In this document: piece after piece, positions 11,212 through 22,729 of the stretch
How positions within the stretch are numbered: position 1 is the first letter of the stretch
Layout: each line of letters opens with the position of its first letter
DNA from: Sipunculus nudus
Taxonomy: Eukaryota; Annelida; Sipuncula; Golfingiida; Sipunculidae
DNA: 64,000 bases
NCBI GenBank assembly: GCA_026874595.1
Contig: CM049313.1
Span: forward strand, 78,546,659 to 78,610,658
Direction: 5' to 3'
Position numbers and translations under genes: made by a program
Notes under the pieces: generated by a model
The model's database searches: none
The model's input: the letters and a program-made list of their open reading frames with translations, nothing else
Told to the model about the DNA's origin: nothing

Positions 11212-13221
11212 TCTCCAGACAAAGTCCCACTGCCACCGCCCCCGCCGCATATAAATCTTGTTGGCGCGATAGCCCAAAAAATATTTCATGGAACTTTACC
11301 AAACTTGGTATATGTATAGATATGGGTTAGAAGACGACGCCTATTTAAAATGAGGTCATGACCTTTACTAGGAGAGTGTCCTTGACCTTGAATAGGTCCA
11401 ATTTTGGGGAAAATCACACAAATTCTTTAATATCTCAAGAAATCTTGCATGGATTTATCCCAAAATCAAGTTAATGGAAGATCATGGATAGGGTTGTCAT
11501 GTTCCAGAAACTGGTGGCGCCACCTATTATTCTTTACTTGTTTTCATGCTGTTTAATACCCCCAAAATTGCCACCTTACAGTACTGTGACCATTATAAGT
11601 CAAAAACTAATGGACAGATTTCTTTTATATTATGCATATACATAGGTATGGGTTATGGGATGATGTTTATTTAAATTGGGGTTATGACCTTTCCTATGAT
11701 AGTGGCCTTGACCTTGAATATTGCCATATATGGTGAAAATCACACACCTCTTATGATATCTTCAGTGTTGATAGCCATATGGATTTAAACATGACTTATG
11801 TATGGCCCACCACTAAAGTAAGAACCCTATAGGTTCTAGGGTCATGAGGTCAAAGGTCAAGGTCACTGGACTGGCATTTTAAAAGATACTGTGGATGCAT
11901 TTTAAGCCAAACTTTCATCTCAGACCTTTCATCTTGCATATATAAGTCATCTGCCAATAGAGGAAGACCCCTATCAGTTTTGAGGTCACAAGGTCAAAGG
12001 TGAAGGTCACAGGAGCCATCTGTCCAAAAATTAGTTTCTGGATGATAATTCCTGCTTTTATTGATGTATGGATTTCAAACTTGACTTGCAAATGTCCCAT
12101 TGGAAAAGCAAGACCCAAATTGATTTTGGGGTCATGAGGTTAAAGGTCAAGGTCACATGACACATCTTTAAAAAGATGTGGATGCATTTTCAGCCAAACA
12201 TTTCATCTCAGATCTTTCATCTTGTACATATAGTTCACCTGCCAAAAGAGGAAGAACTCTATCAATTTTGAGGTCACAAGGTCAAAGGTGAAGGTCACAG
12301 GAGCCGTCTATCCAAAAATTAATTTCTGGATGATAATTCCTTCTTTTATTGATGTATGGATTTCAAACTTGACTTGTATTTGACCCATTGGAAAAGCAAG
12401 ACCCGAATTGATTTTGGGGTCATGAGGTCAAAGGTCAAGGTCACAGGAAACCTCTTTCTAAAGATTGTGGATGCATTTTCAGCCAAACAATTCATCTCAG
12501 ATCTTTCATCTTGCACATATAGTTCACCTGCCAAGAGTGGAAAAACCCCTATCAATTTAGAGGTCACAAGGTCAAAGGTGAAGGTCACAGGAGCCATCTG
12601 TCCAAAAATTAGTTTCTGGATGATAATTCCTGCTTTTATTGATGTATGGTTTTCAAACTTGACTTGTATATGTCCCATTGGAAAAGCAAGACCCAAATTG
12701 ATTTTGGGATCATGAGGTCAAAGGTCAAGGTCAAGGTCACATGACACATCTTTAAAAAGATGTGGATGCATTTTCAGCCAAACATTTCATCTCAGATCTT
12801 TCATCTTGCACATATAGTTCTCCTGCCAAGAGAGGAAGAACACTATCAATTTTGAGGTCACAAGGTCAAAGGTGAAGGTCACAGGAGCCACCTGTAAAAA
12901 AAAATTAGTTTCTGGATGATAATTCCTGCTTTATTGATGTATAGATTTCTAACTTGACTGGCAAATGTCCCATTGGAAAAGCAGGACCCAAATTGATTTT
13001 GGGGTCATGAGGTCAAAGGTCAAGGTCACAGGACACATCTGGAAAAAGATAGAGGTCACAGGACCAACATCTTCAACAAGATTGTGGATTGTTAGATGGA
13101 AGAAACAATAAATATGCCAAGTGTTAGTATATGCTGCTAAAAATGGGGGTCTGTTCTTAAAGGGGGGGGGCCTACTATGTGTGGGGATACTGTGGCACCT
13201 GCGGTGCCAAGAAATGTCTAG
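11212..13221 (+). mobile_element. Non-autonomous Helitron with AGGTCA-rich tandem core
   Basis: The 5' end follows an A and starts TCTCCAGACAAAG (Helitrons begin TC). The 3' end has a perfect GC-rich hairpin GGCACC-TGC-GGTGCC at 13194-13208, nine bases, then CTAG at 13218-13221 followed by T. Hairpin plus CTRR inserted before T is the textbook Helitron 3' terminus. No Rep/helicase coding region is present, so it depends on other copies. The interior from about 11820 to 13060 is a tandem repeat of about 290 bp, four copies, each carrying clusters of AGGTCA-type hexamers. Confidence 0.8.
11820..13060. repeat. 290-bp tandem repeat with AGGTCA hexamer clusters
   Basis: Landmarks recur every ~290 bases: GGGTCATGAGGTCAAAGGTC at about 11840 (variant), 12127, 12417, 12707 and 13000; GTCACAAGGTCAAAGGTGAA at about 11985, 12275, 12565 and 12855. 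Long open frames seen on both strands here only reflect the repeat and are not genes. Confidence 0.9.
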
Positions 13222-13384
13222 TTATATTCCATAACCATAAAGATCTTGGATTAGCCAATTACTGAAACAGTTTGATTATCTAATGTGAATGAATTCAAAC
13301 CACAAAGTCAGGTTCTGCTTAGGGTCATCTGAGGGATGTGAAGTTTGATATGATGAATATATTGAAAACTGCTGTTTAAGGTAA

Positions 13385-13860
13385 TGATGATTCATTGTTT
13401 GGCCAACTTATCAAAGATTTAGTTTTAGATGATGATTTCATGTTTTGGCCAGCTTATCAAGGGGTTTGTTTGATATTTAAGTCAATGATAACATGATTTG
13501 GCCAGCTTACTGAGGGGTTACTATTGAAGACAATGACAATAACATGTTTTGACCAGCTTACTGAGGGGACACTATTTACGACAATGATAATTACATGTTT
13601 GGCCTGCTTATCAAGGGGTCTGTGGGTATTTAGGAAAATGATGATTTCATGTTTTGGCAAGTTTAACCAGAGGTTTGTGAGAATTTAGGACAATGATATT
13701 TTCATGTTTTGGCCAGCTTACTTAGGGGTTATTATTTAAAACAATGATATTTATATGTTTGGCCTGCTTATGGAGGGGTTTGTGAGTATTTAGGACAATG
13801 ATTATTTCATGTTTTGGTCAGCTTATCGAGGGGTTGGTGAGTATATGGTTCTTATGAATT
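13385..13860. repeat. Degenerate minisatellite, 50-56 bp unit
   Basis: About nine copies of a unit containing CATGTTTTGGCCAGCTTA, then a variable GAGGGGT stretch and CAATGAT. Spacing of the GGCC(A/T)GCTTA core is 50-56 bases and copies are diverged, so the array is old. Confidence 0.85.
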
Positions 13861-14164
13861 CCTGTTTGTCAAGGTTGGGATTTTTATTTAGGTCAGTTTG
13901 ACCTCCTTCAGTTTATCAAAACAGAATACCTCTTGTTTGGCATATTTTAATAGATAAGATCAGCCCTAAACATGTTATAACTGCATTTTAATCCTGCCAC
14001 GCATCTGGGGCTGGCTGTGGGAGAAATTTTCATATCAGTTATCACCAAGATTCAGTGATTCAGTATCAGTCAAATATGTTTGCTAAAGCATTTTCTAATT
14101 TGATGCCAGTTGATGTAATATACTGTGTTTTTATAAAACAACAACCCTCTCAGGTCCTGAAAGA

Positions 14165-14377
14165 GCCACTTATAAGTTTTGATCCTGATTTGTCTACAAC
14201 ACAATACACGAGAAAGACCCACTTATAAGTTTTGATCCTGATTTGTCTACAACACAATACACCAGAAAGACCCACTTATAAGTTTTGATCCTGATTTGTC
14301 TACAACACAATACACCAGAAAGACCCACTTATAAGTTCTGTTCCTGATTTCTGTATAACAAAATGCACCAGAAAGAC
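14165..14377. repeat. 53-bp tandem repeat, four copies
   Basis: CTTATAAGTTTTGATCCTGA starts at 14169, 14222, 14275 and 14328 (the fourth diverged). The unit continues with TTGTCTACAACACAATACAC. Confidence 0.92.
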
Positions 14378-14421
14378 GCCCATAGAGTTTAGTTTTTGTG
14401 TACCACTAACAGATCCCTGTC

Positions 14422-14640
14422 TTTTTTAGCTCAGCTGACTATAAGTCCACTGAGCTCTAGTGATTATCTTTTGTCTGTCCGTCCATCCTTCTGTCCATCC
14501 ATATATCTGGCATGTTTTGAAACCATTGGACCTACGTGTCATAATTTGCCATACAATTATTTGCATGTCTCCAGATCTCCTAACATACCGAAAATTGGAT
14601 CAGTGTGACATCCTTCCTTCGAGATATTAAGGAAAAGCCT
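14422..14640 (+). mobile_element. Helitron2-like head, AGCTCAGCTGACT family
   Basis: TTTTTTAGCTCAGCTGACTA, a GAGCTCTAGTGATTAT segment and TGTCTGTCCGTCC match the heads at 18203 and 41167. No matching hairpin tail was found directly downstream; the pogo-like element at 14975 may have interrupted it. Confidence 0.5.
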
Positions 14641-14974
14641 CCATTTTCCATGTAAAACCCACTGTTATACTTCAAGACTGCTTAATATAAAACCATTGAC
14701 TTGTTTTGATCATATTTAATACAAATATTCCTCTGTATAATTCCTATCTAAATTCCAGAAATTAGATCAGTATTAAGATATTTCTTGAAGTTATTGGTCC
14801 AAACATAATGCCCAGTGTAAAAAATCAGGAAAGGTATTTACTCACTTAACATGAGAATTGTTAAAGCTAGAGACTTATTTTCAGGAATATAACTGTATTT
14901 AATCAGGATTTAGTTGTTTACCAATCTGAATGTTAATATCTGAATTTTTCAAACTTTTTATAGTTTTTAACATA

Positions 14975-15782
14975 CAGTAGAGCGCCATATTTACGAATGC
15001 CGAATTTCCGAAAATTCGTTTTTCCGAAAGGTTAAATGGGTAACCAAAAATTTAATCGGTATTTCCGAAATATATTTCAAGTATGTAAAAACCTAAAATG
15101 AGTATTGTAATTACGAGTCACAAGGCCTGCAGTCATGTGTTAAGCCCAGTGGTGACCCTAATTAATTAGTTCTGGGCCAATGTTGTCGCCGGAGCAAAGG
15201 TGTGAAAACTACCGCTAGCCCCCAACGCTCAGCCCCTGTACGCCTAGCAAGCAACTGAGCAGTTTATCCAAGAGCACTTGTGTGTTATCAACCACGGCTC
15301 GTTTGTACTCAAGCAAACATAGTTCATCGGTTTGGGACAGGATGTCATGCCAAATAACTGAGCAGTTTACTCGCATCAGCATTGGTGAGGTATAATTCAT
15401 TAAACCCTTGTGCTCGAGCAGCTTTTAAATGTCCCGGTCTTCAATTCTGTAGATCGATAAGAAACACCATGTTTCTTGGCGGTGTCATTTGACCTTTCCC
15501 TCCAATGAATTTGATGAAAAAAAGAGCATGCATGTATCCTTTTAGCAGTTTGGACTGATCTTTGCCAATTATGCTCAGCAATAATCCAATATTTTTTATA
15601 CGTCCAGGTCGTCAATTACGAATTTCGAAAAAAAGCATCGTGTTCCAGGGGTAAATGGCATTAAGTTAATCATTAACTGTTGTAATACCTTGCCGCTAGA
15701 CCCTTGTCTGCTTTTCCGAATGTTTGTTTTTACGAACAAAAAGCTTGTCCCCCAGCTCTTTCGGAAAAACGGCGCTCTACTG
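14975..15782 (-). mobile_element. Pogo/Tigger-like element with decayed transposase start
   Basis: The termini are CAGTAGAGCGCC at the left and its exact complement GGCGCTCTACTG at the right, with TA on the left flank. Several TTCCGAAA / TTACGAA motifs lie within about 100 bases of each end. On the minus strand a frame at 15400-15615 contains DTAKKHGVSYRST, which resembles the helix-turn-helix of CENP-B/Tigger transposases (xxAKKxGVSxST). The 808-bp length and stops make it non-autonomous. Confidence 0.75.
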
Positions 15783-16713
15783 TTAATATAAAATCAGTAC
15801 CTATGGTTTTGTAAAAATCTGAAATTTGAAAATAAAAGCTCCAAAATTAGGCTTGTCATTGACTTTTATTTTCGAGGCTCTTGTTGTGTTCACTTGCTTT
15901 GTCAAGCAGTACACTTTGGTCACTAGAGGTCATTCAGTGCAGCTCTCTGAGCAGCTCTGTGGATGTGGGGGACATTGTTTTGGGTCTGTCTCTCTGTCCG
16001 TCTGTCAGGTTTCGTTTCCGTGCAATAACTTTCCTAAATATTATCCATTTTCATTCAAATTTGGTTCAGTGATTGCTCTCATGCATACCTTGGTTGGGAT
16101 TGTTTTTGGAGTGTCTGGCCTCTGTCTGTCTGTCTGTCACACTGTCTGTCCATCCTTTATCAAGCATGAAAAACAACAAGATCCCAAAGCGGGGGCCATT
16201 AATTCCACGAATTTGCTTGTTTTCCTTAATTTCCTTAATGAAGCTGTTTCGACTCCATATTTTAAAACTGTTCTAAATCAATGAGTAAGTCATAATAGCA
16301 TGTTGATGTAATGTAACATCTTTAAAGAAATTTAATTCCTTTCAAATAATTGTTAACAAATTAAAATATAATTAAACCCATCAGAAGTAGAATTTGATAA
16401 TGTATGAGTCAAATAATGGATAAATGAAGATGCAATTTAAACTTGTAAATTCTGAATCAATTCATATTTTCTGAAATTTATTGTTTTGCAAATTTATAAA
16501 ATACAAATATTTGTGGTAAAAAAAGTAAATACATATGTAATTATAATCAGTGGTTTCATATGACAACTTAGGGATAAATTGTGATGCAATTTAGAATTGT
16601 GGATCAATTTATATATTCAGATACATATGTTATTTTGCAAATGTATAAAATTTAAAAACTTGAAAAAAACATTGATGTAATGAAATGAGGTTCTTATGCA
16701 AACATCTGTTCAT
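15783..16713. other. No gene; repeat-derived intron sequence
   Basis: Open frames of up to 152 codons around 15826-16284 are low-complexity (TGTCTG-rich tract) and have no domain. The TGTCTGTC tract resembles interior sequence of the Helitron-like families. Confidence 0.45.
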
Positions 16714-16891
16714 TATTTTTCTGCCCCAGCAGAATATGAAATGTAAAGATTGGCTCTGTTTGTCCATATCTATGTCTGTTTTTAAATATTTAATTATTAT
16801 GAATAAACAGTTCCTCCTGTAAACACTGTTGCCTTAGATTTCATATCCTGTGTGTATATGCAGAGGTGTTGTAACTCCCATCATTTACCAA

Positions 16892-16910
16892 CCCCCCCCC
16901 CCCGCCCCCC
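16892..16910. repeat. C-run (12 C, G, 6 C)
   Basis: A homopolymer C tract interrupted by one G. It is a likely i-motif/G-quadruplex-forming and error-prone site. Confidence 0.9.
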
Positions 16911-17037
16911 TAGTGATTGAGCCCTTGCGTCTGTGGTCTTGCCCATCAGTTTTATAGCAACTGTATAAGCATTTATTAAATGAGAAAAAAAATTAGTGTA
17001 AAAAAAAAATCAGTATCTTATTGAAAAATATATTATA

Positions 17038-17806
17038 TTTTTGCCTCAGCAGATTGGGACATAAAATGAACAGCTCTGTCAGTCCATCTCTGTTTATCAT
17101 TAAATATATAATAATCATGAATCAACCTTTTTCCTTTAAGCACTGTTGTATGCTCCCCCTCTCTCTTTTTTTCTCACTTGCTCTTTCTTTCTATCTCTTT
17201 CTTTCTCTCTATCTCTCTCTCTCCTCCCTCCTTCCATCCAGACATACTGATACCTTTAACACATTTTTTGATGGTCAAATATATCTTTTCATGTAACTCT
17301 TAGGCACATAATTTGAAAAAAAAATTTTTCCTAATTGCATAATTTAATGGATTTTTCATGTATTACACAGTACAATATGTTTATATCAGATTTAGTTTAT
17401 GCCCATTTGAAAATGGATTTAATTTTTTTACAGCATTATATTTCAGTTAATTAAATAAATGTGTATTATCATACCTCAGCTGATCTCCTATTTCTTCCCT
17501 TTTCTATAATTGACAGGTGTTCATACATTCCCATGGTTATTTGATGCACATATAACTGTCACATATTTGGAATTATGATACAGAACTATTTGATCATGAA
17601 AGACTCCTGCATCTTTGATATAGTCCATAAAAGTGCACAGTATTAGTTCGGCAAATATATATTTAATATTTTATCATCACCAGTTAGCAGGCCAATTTCC
17701 TCTTAGCTTTTCAAATGCTAATATATATTTAAAAAAAAAATAAGTATATTCAGCATTTGCTAAAATTTGCCAAAATTCAGCAAAGTGTCGTGATTCATGG
17801 GTCCCT
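17038..17806 (+). mobile_element. Probable Helitron-like element, TGCCTCAGCAG-head family
   Basis: The head TTTTTGCCTCAGCAGATTGG resembles heads at 7048 and about 16718. The tail region ATTCAGCAAAGTGTCGTGAT then TCATGGGTCCCTT resembles the tail near 24848-24876. A CT-rich simple tract is at 17155-17228. The borders are approximate. Confidence 0.4.
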
Positions 17807-18202
17807 TATTTTGATTAATTTGCATCATTTGCTGCATCAATTTTGGTAATGCAAGACTGCCTTACAGGCGAAATGTGACTAGTTCTTGTTATTGATGCAT
17901 ATTTCCTACACAGTCCTTTGTCAGTATTGGTTTTTAGACCATGGGTAGTACTGAGACTGATTTCGTTTGATATAGAAAGTTTATGTCCCAATATCAATAT
18001 CAGACCTTTATGTTTATATACATGCCCCTCAATAAACCACATTTCAGACATGTACAACAGTTGTGCATGGTTATGTTGGCATGCTGGTCACATGTTTCAG
18101 CACCCTAATAAATGCTATGAATAAACGTGACCTGTAGATTAAGTCACAACACTCTTTTGTTACATGTGGTAGTTTCTTCTATATATAAATAAGAATAAGT
18201 TG

Positions 18203-18957
18203 TTTTTAGCTTGGTGGACTGTTAGTCATCAGAGCTATAGTGATTACTCTTTCTCTGTTGTCTGTCAGCCCATCTGGCTGTCTTATTATCCTTTAACAGG
18301 GCACAAATTGTAACTTTTGGACCTATAGGAACTTTAACTCAATTGACATCCATGGAGGTCCTTGTAAAAACTCCTTTTTAATCTGAAATTAGGTCACTGT
18401 GACCTATATTCTCCCAGTAACGGGTTGTTTTGGCACCTCAGGATAGTTAAAAAATTTGATATGAAAGCTTCAGTATCTCAATAATTAATGCATGGATTGC
18501 CATGAATCTTGCTTTCATATTGATCATGGTGTGTCTATGGTTACATCAAGTGCCTATACTATGCAATCTTTAAGGTCATATCTGCAGATTTCTAGGATTA
18601 TAATGAATCCTATATGTTTTGATACTGCATATTTTTTCTTACTATTTGACACACCATTGTTTCCATTTGCTCAGAAGAGTTTGAAAACTGATGAGCTTGA
18701 CCTTTATCTTTATCCTAATTTTTCTCTTGTACATTCTGTATAAACCAATCACGATTGGATTCAGTCTTCACATATGTGTGACTGATTAATTAATTAAGGA
18801 ATAACCCTGTCAGCTTTGGTGTCAGACGGTCAATGGTCAAGATTACATCTGAAGGTAATCTCAATTTGGTTTTCAGATAATAGAATTTCTGTTGATAATG
18901 TAAGCCTATAATATAATGTTAGACCACTGTCTGTCATAACCCATGGGTCACTTGTTA
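18203..18957 (+). mobile_element. Helitron2-like element, AGCTCAGCTGACT family
   Basis: The head is TTTTTAGCTTGGTGGACTGT, followed by ATCAGAGCTATAGTGATTA. The tail ends in a palindrome CCCATGGG followed by TCACTTGTT. The 270 bases before the tail align with 24186-24440 (shared CTTGTACATTCTGTAT, GATTGGATTCAGT, CACATATGTGTGAC, TTTTCAGATAATA-like tracts), so the two are copies of one family. No transposase frame. Confidence 0.65.
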
Positions 18958-20266
18958 AATAGAATTCTTCCATTTCTTTAAGAAAATTTGTCCTTCATCT
19001 TCCTTAAAATAATATAGCTTCTGTAATAATGATCCAAAAAACATTTTGATCATCATTACCATGCACCTTGATAATGCAATTGCTGACTTAGCTTGATTGA
19101 ATTAATTTGTATATTGCTGTTCTCTTAACTCTTAACATAAAATGTTCTGTTCTCTTAACTCACCAGTTACTGGTTTAGTATCTAAGGTGTAGCTTTGGAA
19201 CAATATTTTGAAATTAAAACTTGAGATGACCAGATCATTGTTGCTGGGACACACAGATAATATATTATAAGAAAATGGCCAACATTATTTCAGTAAAATT
19301 AGAAAACATATAGAAATAAAGTGACCTGTTACAAAAGGGTAATTTGTACATTTAGAAATGTATAACAGGAATGCATTGTAGGAAATAGCTGAAGCTTTCA
19401 TACAGGGTGTTCTCTCTTTGGCCGTCTGATTATATGGCAGGCTACTGCTGGTCCTAGCAGTGATTACACAACCCAGTAGACATTTATATTAGCTAGGCTG
19501 GTAAGCCTTACTTGAGTTGTGATACAATCCATATGAGGGAATGTACTGCAATGGTCATGCCTCCTGTTGCATTGATATAATGGTAAACAGCCAATAGTCT
19601 TAACATTAGGCTAAGAGTGAGGAATTTACACAAAATAATACATGTGAACTCAATAACCGAACTTAAATCTGTTCCCATGCTAGTCATGCTTGTATTCATT
19701 CAGTCAGATATTCAGCAAACATGCAGAGTGATTTACTAATATGTTGAGTTAAAACAGATTTTTTTTCACACATGGTTTGTGTAGTTAGAAAGTATACTAA
19801 AGAGCTAATTATTGGACTGGTTTAAGACAAGTGACAGAGTACTTGTAGACCATGAAAGGTTGTCAAAAATGACAAAAATATTGGCATCCTTTTACAGCAT
19901 TACAGGGCAGTCCTCGATGCAAGATGTAAAGGCACTCTGACACTGAGTACGCTGGTTGTAGACTCTCTAATGTCAGAGGGCTGAATTGTTCTGCTTTATG
20001 TATTTAACCCAAGAAATTATATTTTTAAACCAGTGAAGGATTTAGGATCAGATTTTGTACCCCAGGTGCCCAACCTAGATCTCAGCATCATACATGTGTC
20101 ACAAAATATCCCCTTTTTATCAGTGACTCATCGCAGTCCACTGGTAATTTACTGGTTCACCACATCAAAGGTTGTGGCTTTCATATCCAGGGTAAAATAC
20201 CTGTTATTTTATTGTTATCCTTTCTTCATCCAGATTGTCAAAGGCTGATTAGTTTGGAAAATGTAA
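18958..20266. other. No recognised feature
   Basis: AT-rich intron sequence with no repeat borders or coding signal seen. Confidence 0.45.
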
Positions 20267-20268
20267 TA

Positions 20269-21488
20269 CAGTGGAACCCCGCCTTGCGACCACCCCACAA
20301 TTGCGACCACCCCACAATTACGACCATTTTGCTTGGTCCCGAATTTTTTTTAGTTTATTTATGTTTAAAAATGACTCAAAATTACGACCACCCCTGAATT
20401 CAGAATTAAGACCAGATTTCCTGGCCCCAGCGCTAATGCGACCCCGCTAATGCGACCACCGCCGAGAAGTACTGAAACAACATTTGTCACAAGTCAATGG
20501 CTGCTCTTGTCACAGGCGCCTTAACGAAATATCAAAGCGGGTAACAAGGTTTCTTAACCCGAGTGTTAATCTGGTCCCGCATATCTTCCCGACTCGGTGT
20601 CTTCACTGAGACTCGTTGAGGTGTAGGTTATAGATCAAAGAGGGTAACCACCGGCCTGATTACTTAACGAGCCGGTCTGACCTGGGGTCAGATGCTAAAT
20701 GCCCCTCAGTGATCACCTTTATTACAGCTACCCTAAGTGTGGGGTTGCAGGCTTAATATTTCAACTCATCACATATTGTTCGATCCTAATTGGTAAAATT
20801 AACCACCTAGTTAATCCTAAATGTGTTCATACCTTACTGACACTGAGTATTGAGCAGTCAGTAAAATTTATAAATAAAGCTTGCATCGGGGGAAAATCCC
20901 TCACATTAATTTGCCTTTTCTGATAGATCATTGTCAGTTTATTTCTCTACTGGTTAAGTTTGCATTTAAATTGTTTGCTGTTAGGCAACCATGCCTCTGA
21001 AAGAGCTCTCCTTGAAGGATAAAGTAGCGTTAATCAAGGCAGCAACACCACGCGCAGTCAGCACCAAATGGCTCAGCAGTTTAGCTTCGGGAAAGCTCAA
21101 GTGCACGCAATATATACTCAAGCGGAAGGCTAAATATATGACAGCCACGTATTATGTTCAATATGCATTTAGTAGGTTGTAATCGTATTGCCTTAGTGTT
21201 ATTATTTGTTCATCATTAGTCACTACGTATGTGTACATGTGTATTAATTTTCATCATGAATAAATATGTTCAGCTACACACAAAAAAAAAATCATAATAA
21301 GGGTCCTCCGCTAGGTAAAATATTTTGTTAAAATTCACATTAAAGATATGCAATAGATAAACTCTGATACCCATTAAATATCAGCGTGTTATATGCGACC
21401 ACGGTAAGAGTTTCACAAATATGACCACCCCCAAATTACGACCACTTTGCTCAGTCCCCAGGGTGGTCGTAATTGTGGGGTTCCACTG
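20269..21488 (+). mobile_element. Pogo/Tigger-like element with CENP-B-type DNA-binding remnant
   Basis: A TA duplication (20267-20268, 21489-21490) flanks termini CAGTGGAACCCC and GGGGTTCCACTG. GCGACCACCCC / TTACGACCACC motifs repeat at about 15-20 base spacing near both ends. A frame at 20991-21182 begins MPLKELSLKDKVALIKAA and ends ILKRKAKYM, matching the first and last parts of the Tigger N-terminal DNA-binding domain. The middle (AQQFSFGKAQV) is in another frame, so the gene carries frameshifts and is dead. No DDE catalytic region is present. Confidence 0.88.
20991..21182 (+). pseudogene. Decayed Tigger/CENP-B-like transposase N-terminus
   Basis: This is the remnant described for the surrounding element. 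The start KELSLKDKVALI and the end ILKRKA are family-like. The helix-turn-helix between them is readable only by changing frame, and the frame stops after 63 codons, well before any catalytic domain. It is not expected to yield a transposase. The DNA-binding part could in principle still be recognised as a CENP-B-like fold. Confidence 0.7.
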
Positions 21489-21490
21489 TA

Positions 21491-22729
21491 CATTGTAGTA
21501 ATTTTACTGAAGATGTTTTGGTGCATCACATGAACCAAGCTGCACCCAGCAGGTTTTTAACCTCCACCAGGATATGTTATCTTTAATCATTATTTGATGA
21601 TAACTTAATTGGTTTGTCTGTGGGCACCTTTACTCAAAAAGCTGTGAACATATTTTAAGGAAATTTTATTTAGGATTAAGGTTACACCATGTCCATTAAA
21701 TTTTTTTAAGTACAGCAGAACCTGTTGTGAGGGGACACCTGTGGGACATAGCCAAAGTGTCTCTACATTGCAGGTGCCCCTTCATAACAGGCAACAACAG
21801 ATGCAGACCTTTGTGGGTAATGATTACTGTAGAGAGATACATTCAGCAGGTACAAAATATATCACATACTAGTATAGGTATATAAAATAAAAAGTTTATA
21901 TTTCAATAATATATGAAAAATATTTATATGGACATTTAATACAGGTAAAGGTTTGTTTCATTGTGCACATATTTGCACATATGCATGAAAAAATTTGTGT
22001 TTCCATACATGTGTATATGCATTTATATGTGAATTAGCAGACTTAATATATTTGTACAGTGGATCAAGCAGGCCTTCCATAAAAAGATGTTGAACTTACA
22101 TCATTTAACGCCAAACCCTTGACTCCACCCTATGTGTGAAAATCACTCCTGCAGACAGTGCCTGTCCATTAACAAATACAAATTCTAATTAATGATCTGT
22201 CAAGAGTATAATTTCATAGGAATAGTTACTGGTCATTTATTAAATAAAATAATTATTTAAATAATATATAATTTCTTCATAAAAAATAGAAAATTAAATA
22301 TGACTAGAAGTCATCTCCCAAACCTTCTCCAGTTTGGCCAAACTTACATGGTAGAAGAATTTATGGAATAAAGGATAGGTTGTCATATTAAAATCTTGCA
22401 TAATATTCTGTTTTCAATAAAAAATTAATTTGGCACTCAATTAATGCCTGTTCAGAGCATTTGTCTCTGCATGCCTTTCATGTACAGTAATTTTGACCAC
22501 TGAAATTGATTTTAGATTGATAGACGCAATTTTGGAATAAAAGCAATTTGCAAATTGAGAATATGATCAGGTAATGGGTCAAATTCAGGAATGATCATGT
22601 CAGATTTACATGCTCTCACAGGGCTTGAACAGGTGGACATTCAGGATGGTGGAAATGCTTTGGTATTAAGGTGCATTCAGCAACTGTCACAAGTTGGTGC
22701 TTCTCACAGTCAAATTTGAACATTTTCTA
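21491..22729. other. No gene; faint DNA-transposon end
   Basis: Around 21713-21740, TACAGCAGAACCTGTTGTGA and GGGGACACC look like one end of another TA-target element, but no partner end was found nearby. The remainder is AT-rich without features. Confidence 0.35.

Noticed and set aside
12346-12715. Overlapping 116- and 119-codon frames on opposite strands
   Set aside because: Both fall in the 290-bp Helitron tandem repeat and have no domain.
15826-16284. 152-codon plus-strand frame, Cys/Ser/Val rich
   Set aside because: It covers a TGTCTG simple tract and repeat-derived sequence, overlapped by other frames, with no homology signal.
21713-21800. Another complete pogo-like element
   Set aside because: Only one end (CAGCAGAACCTG plus GGGGACACC) is visible; no matching inverted end found.
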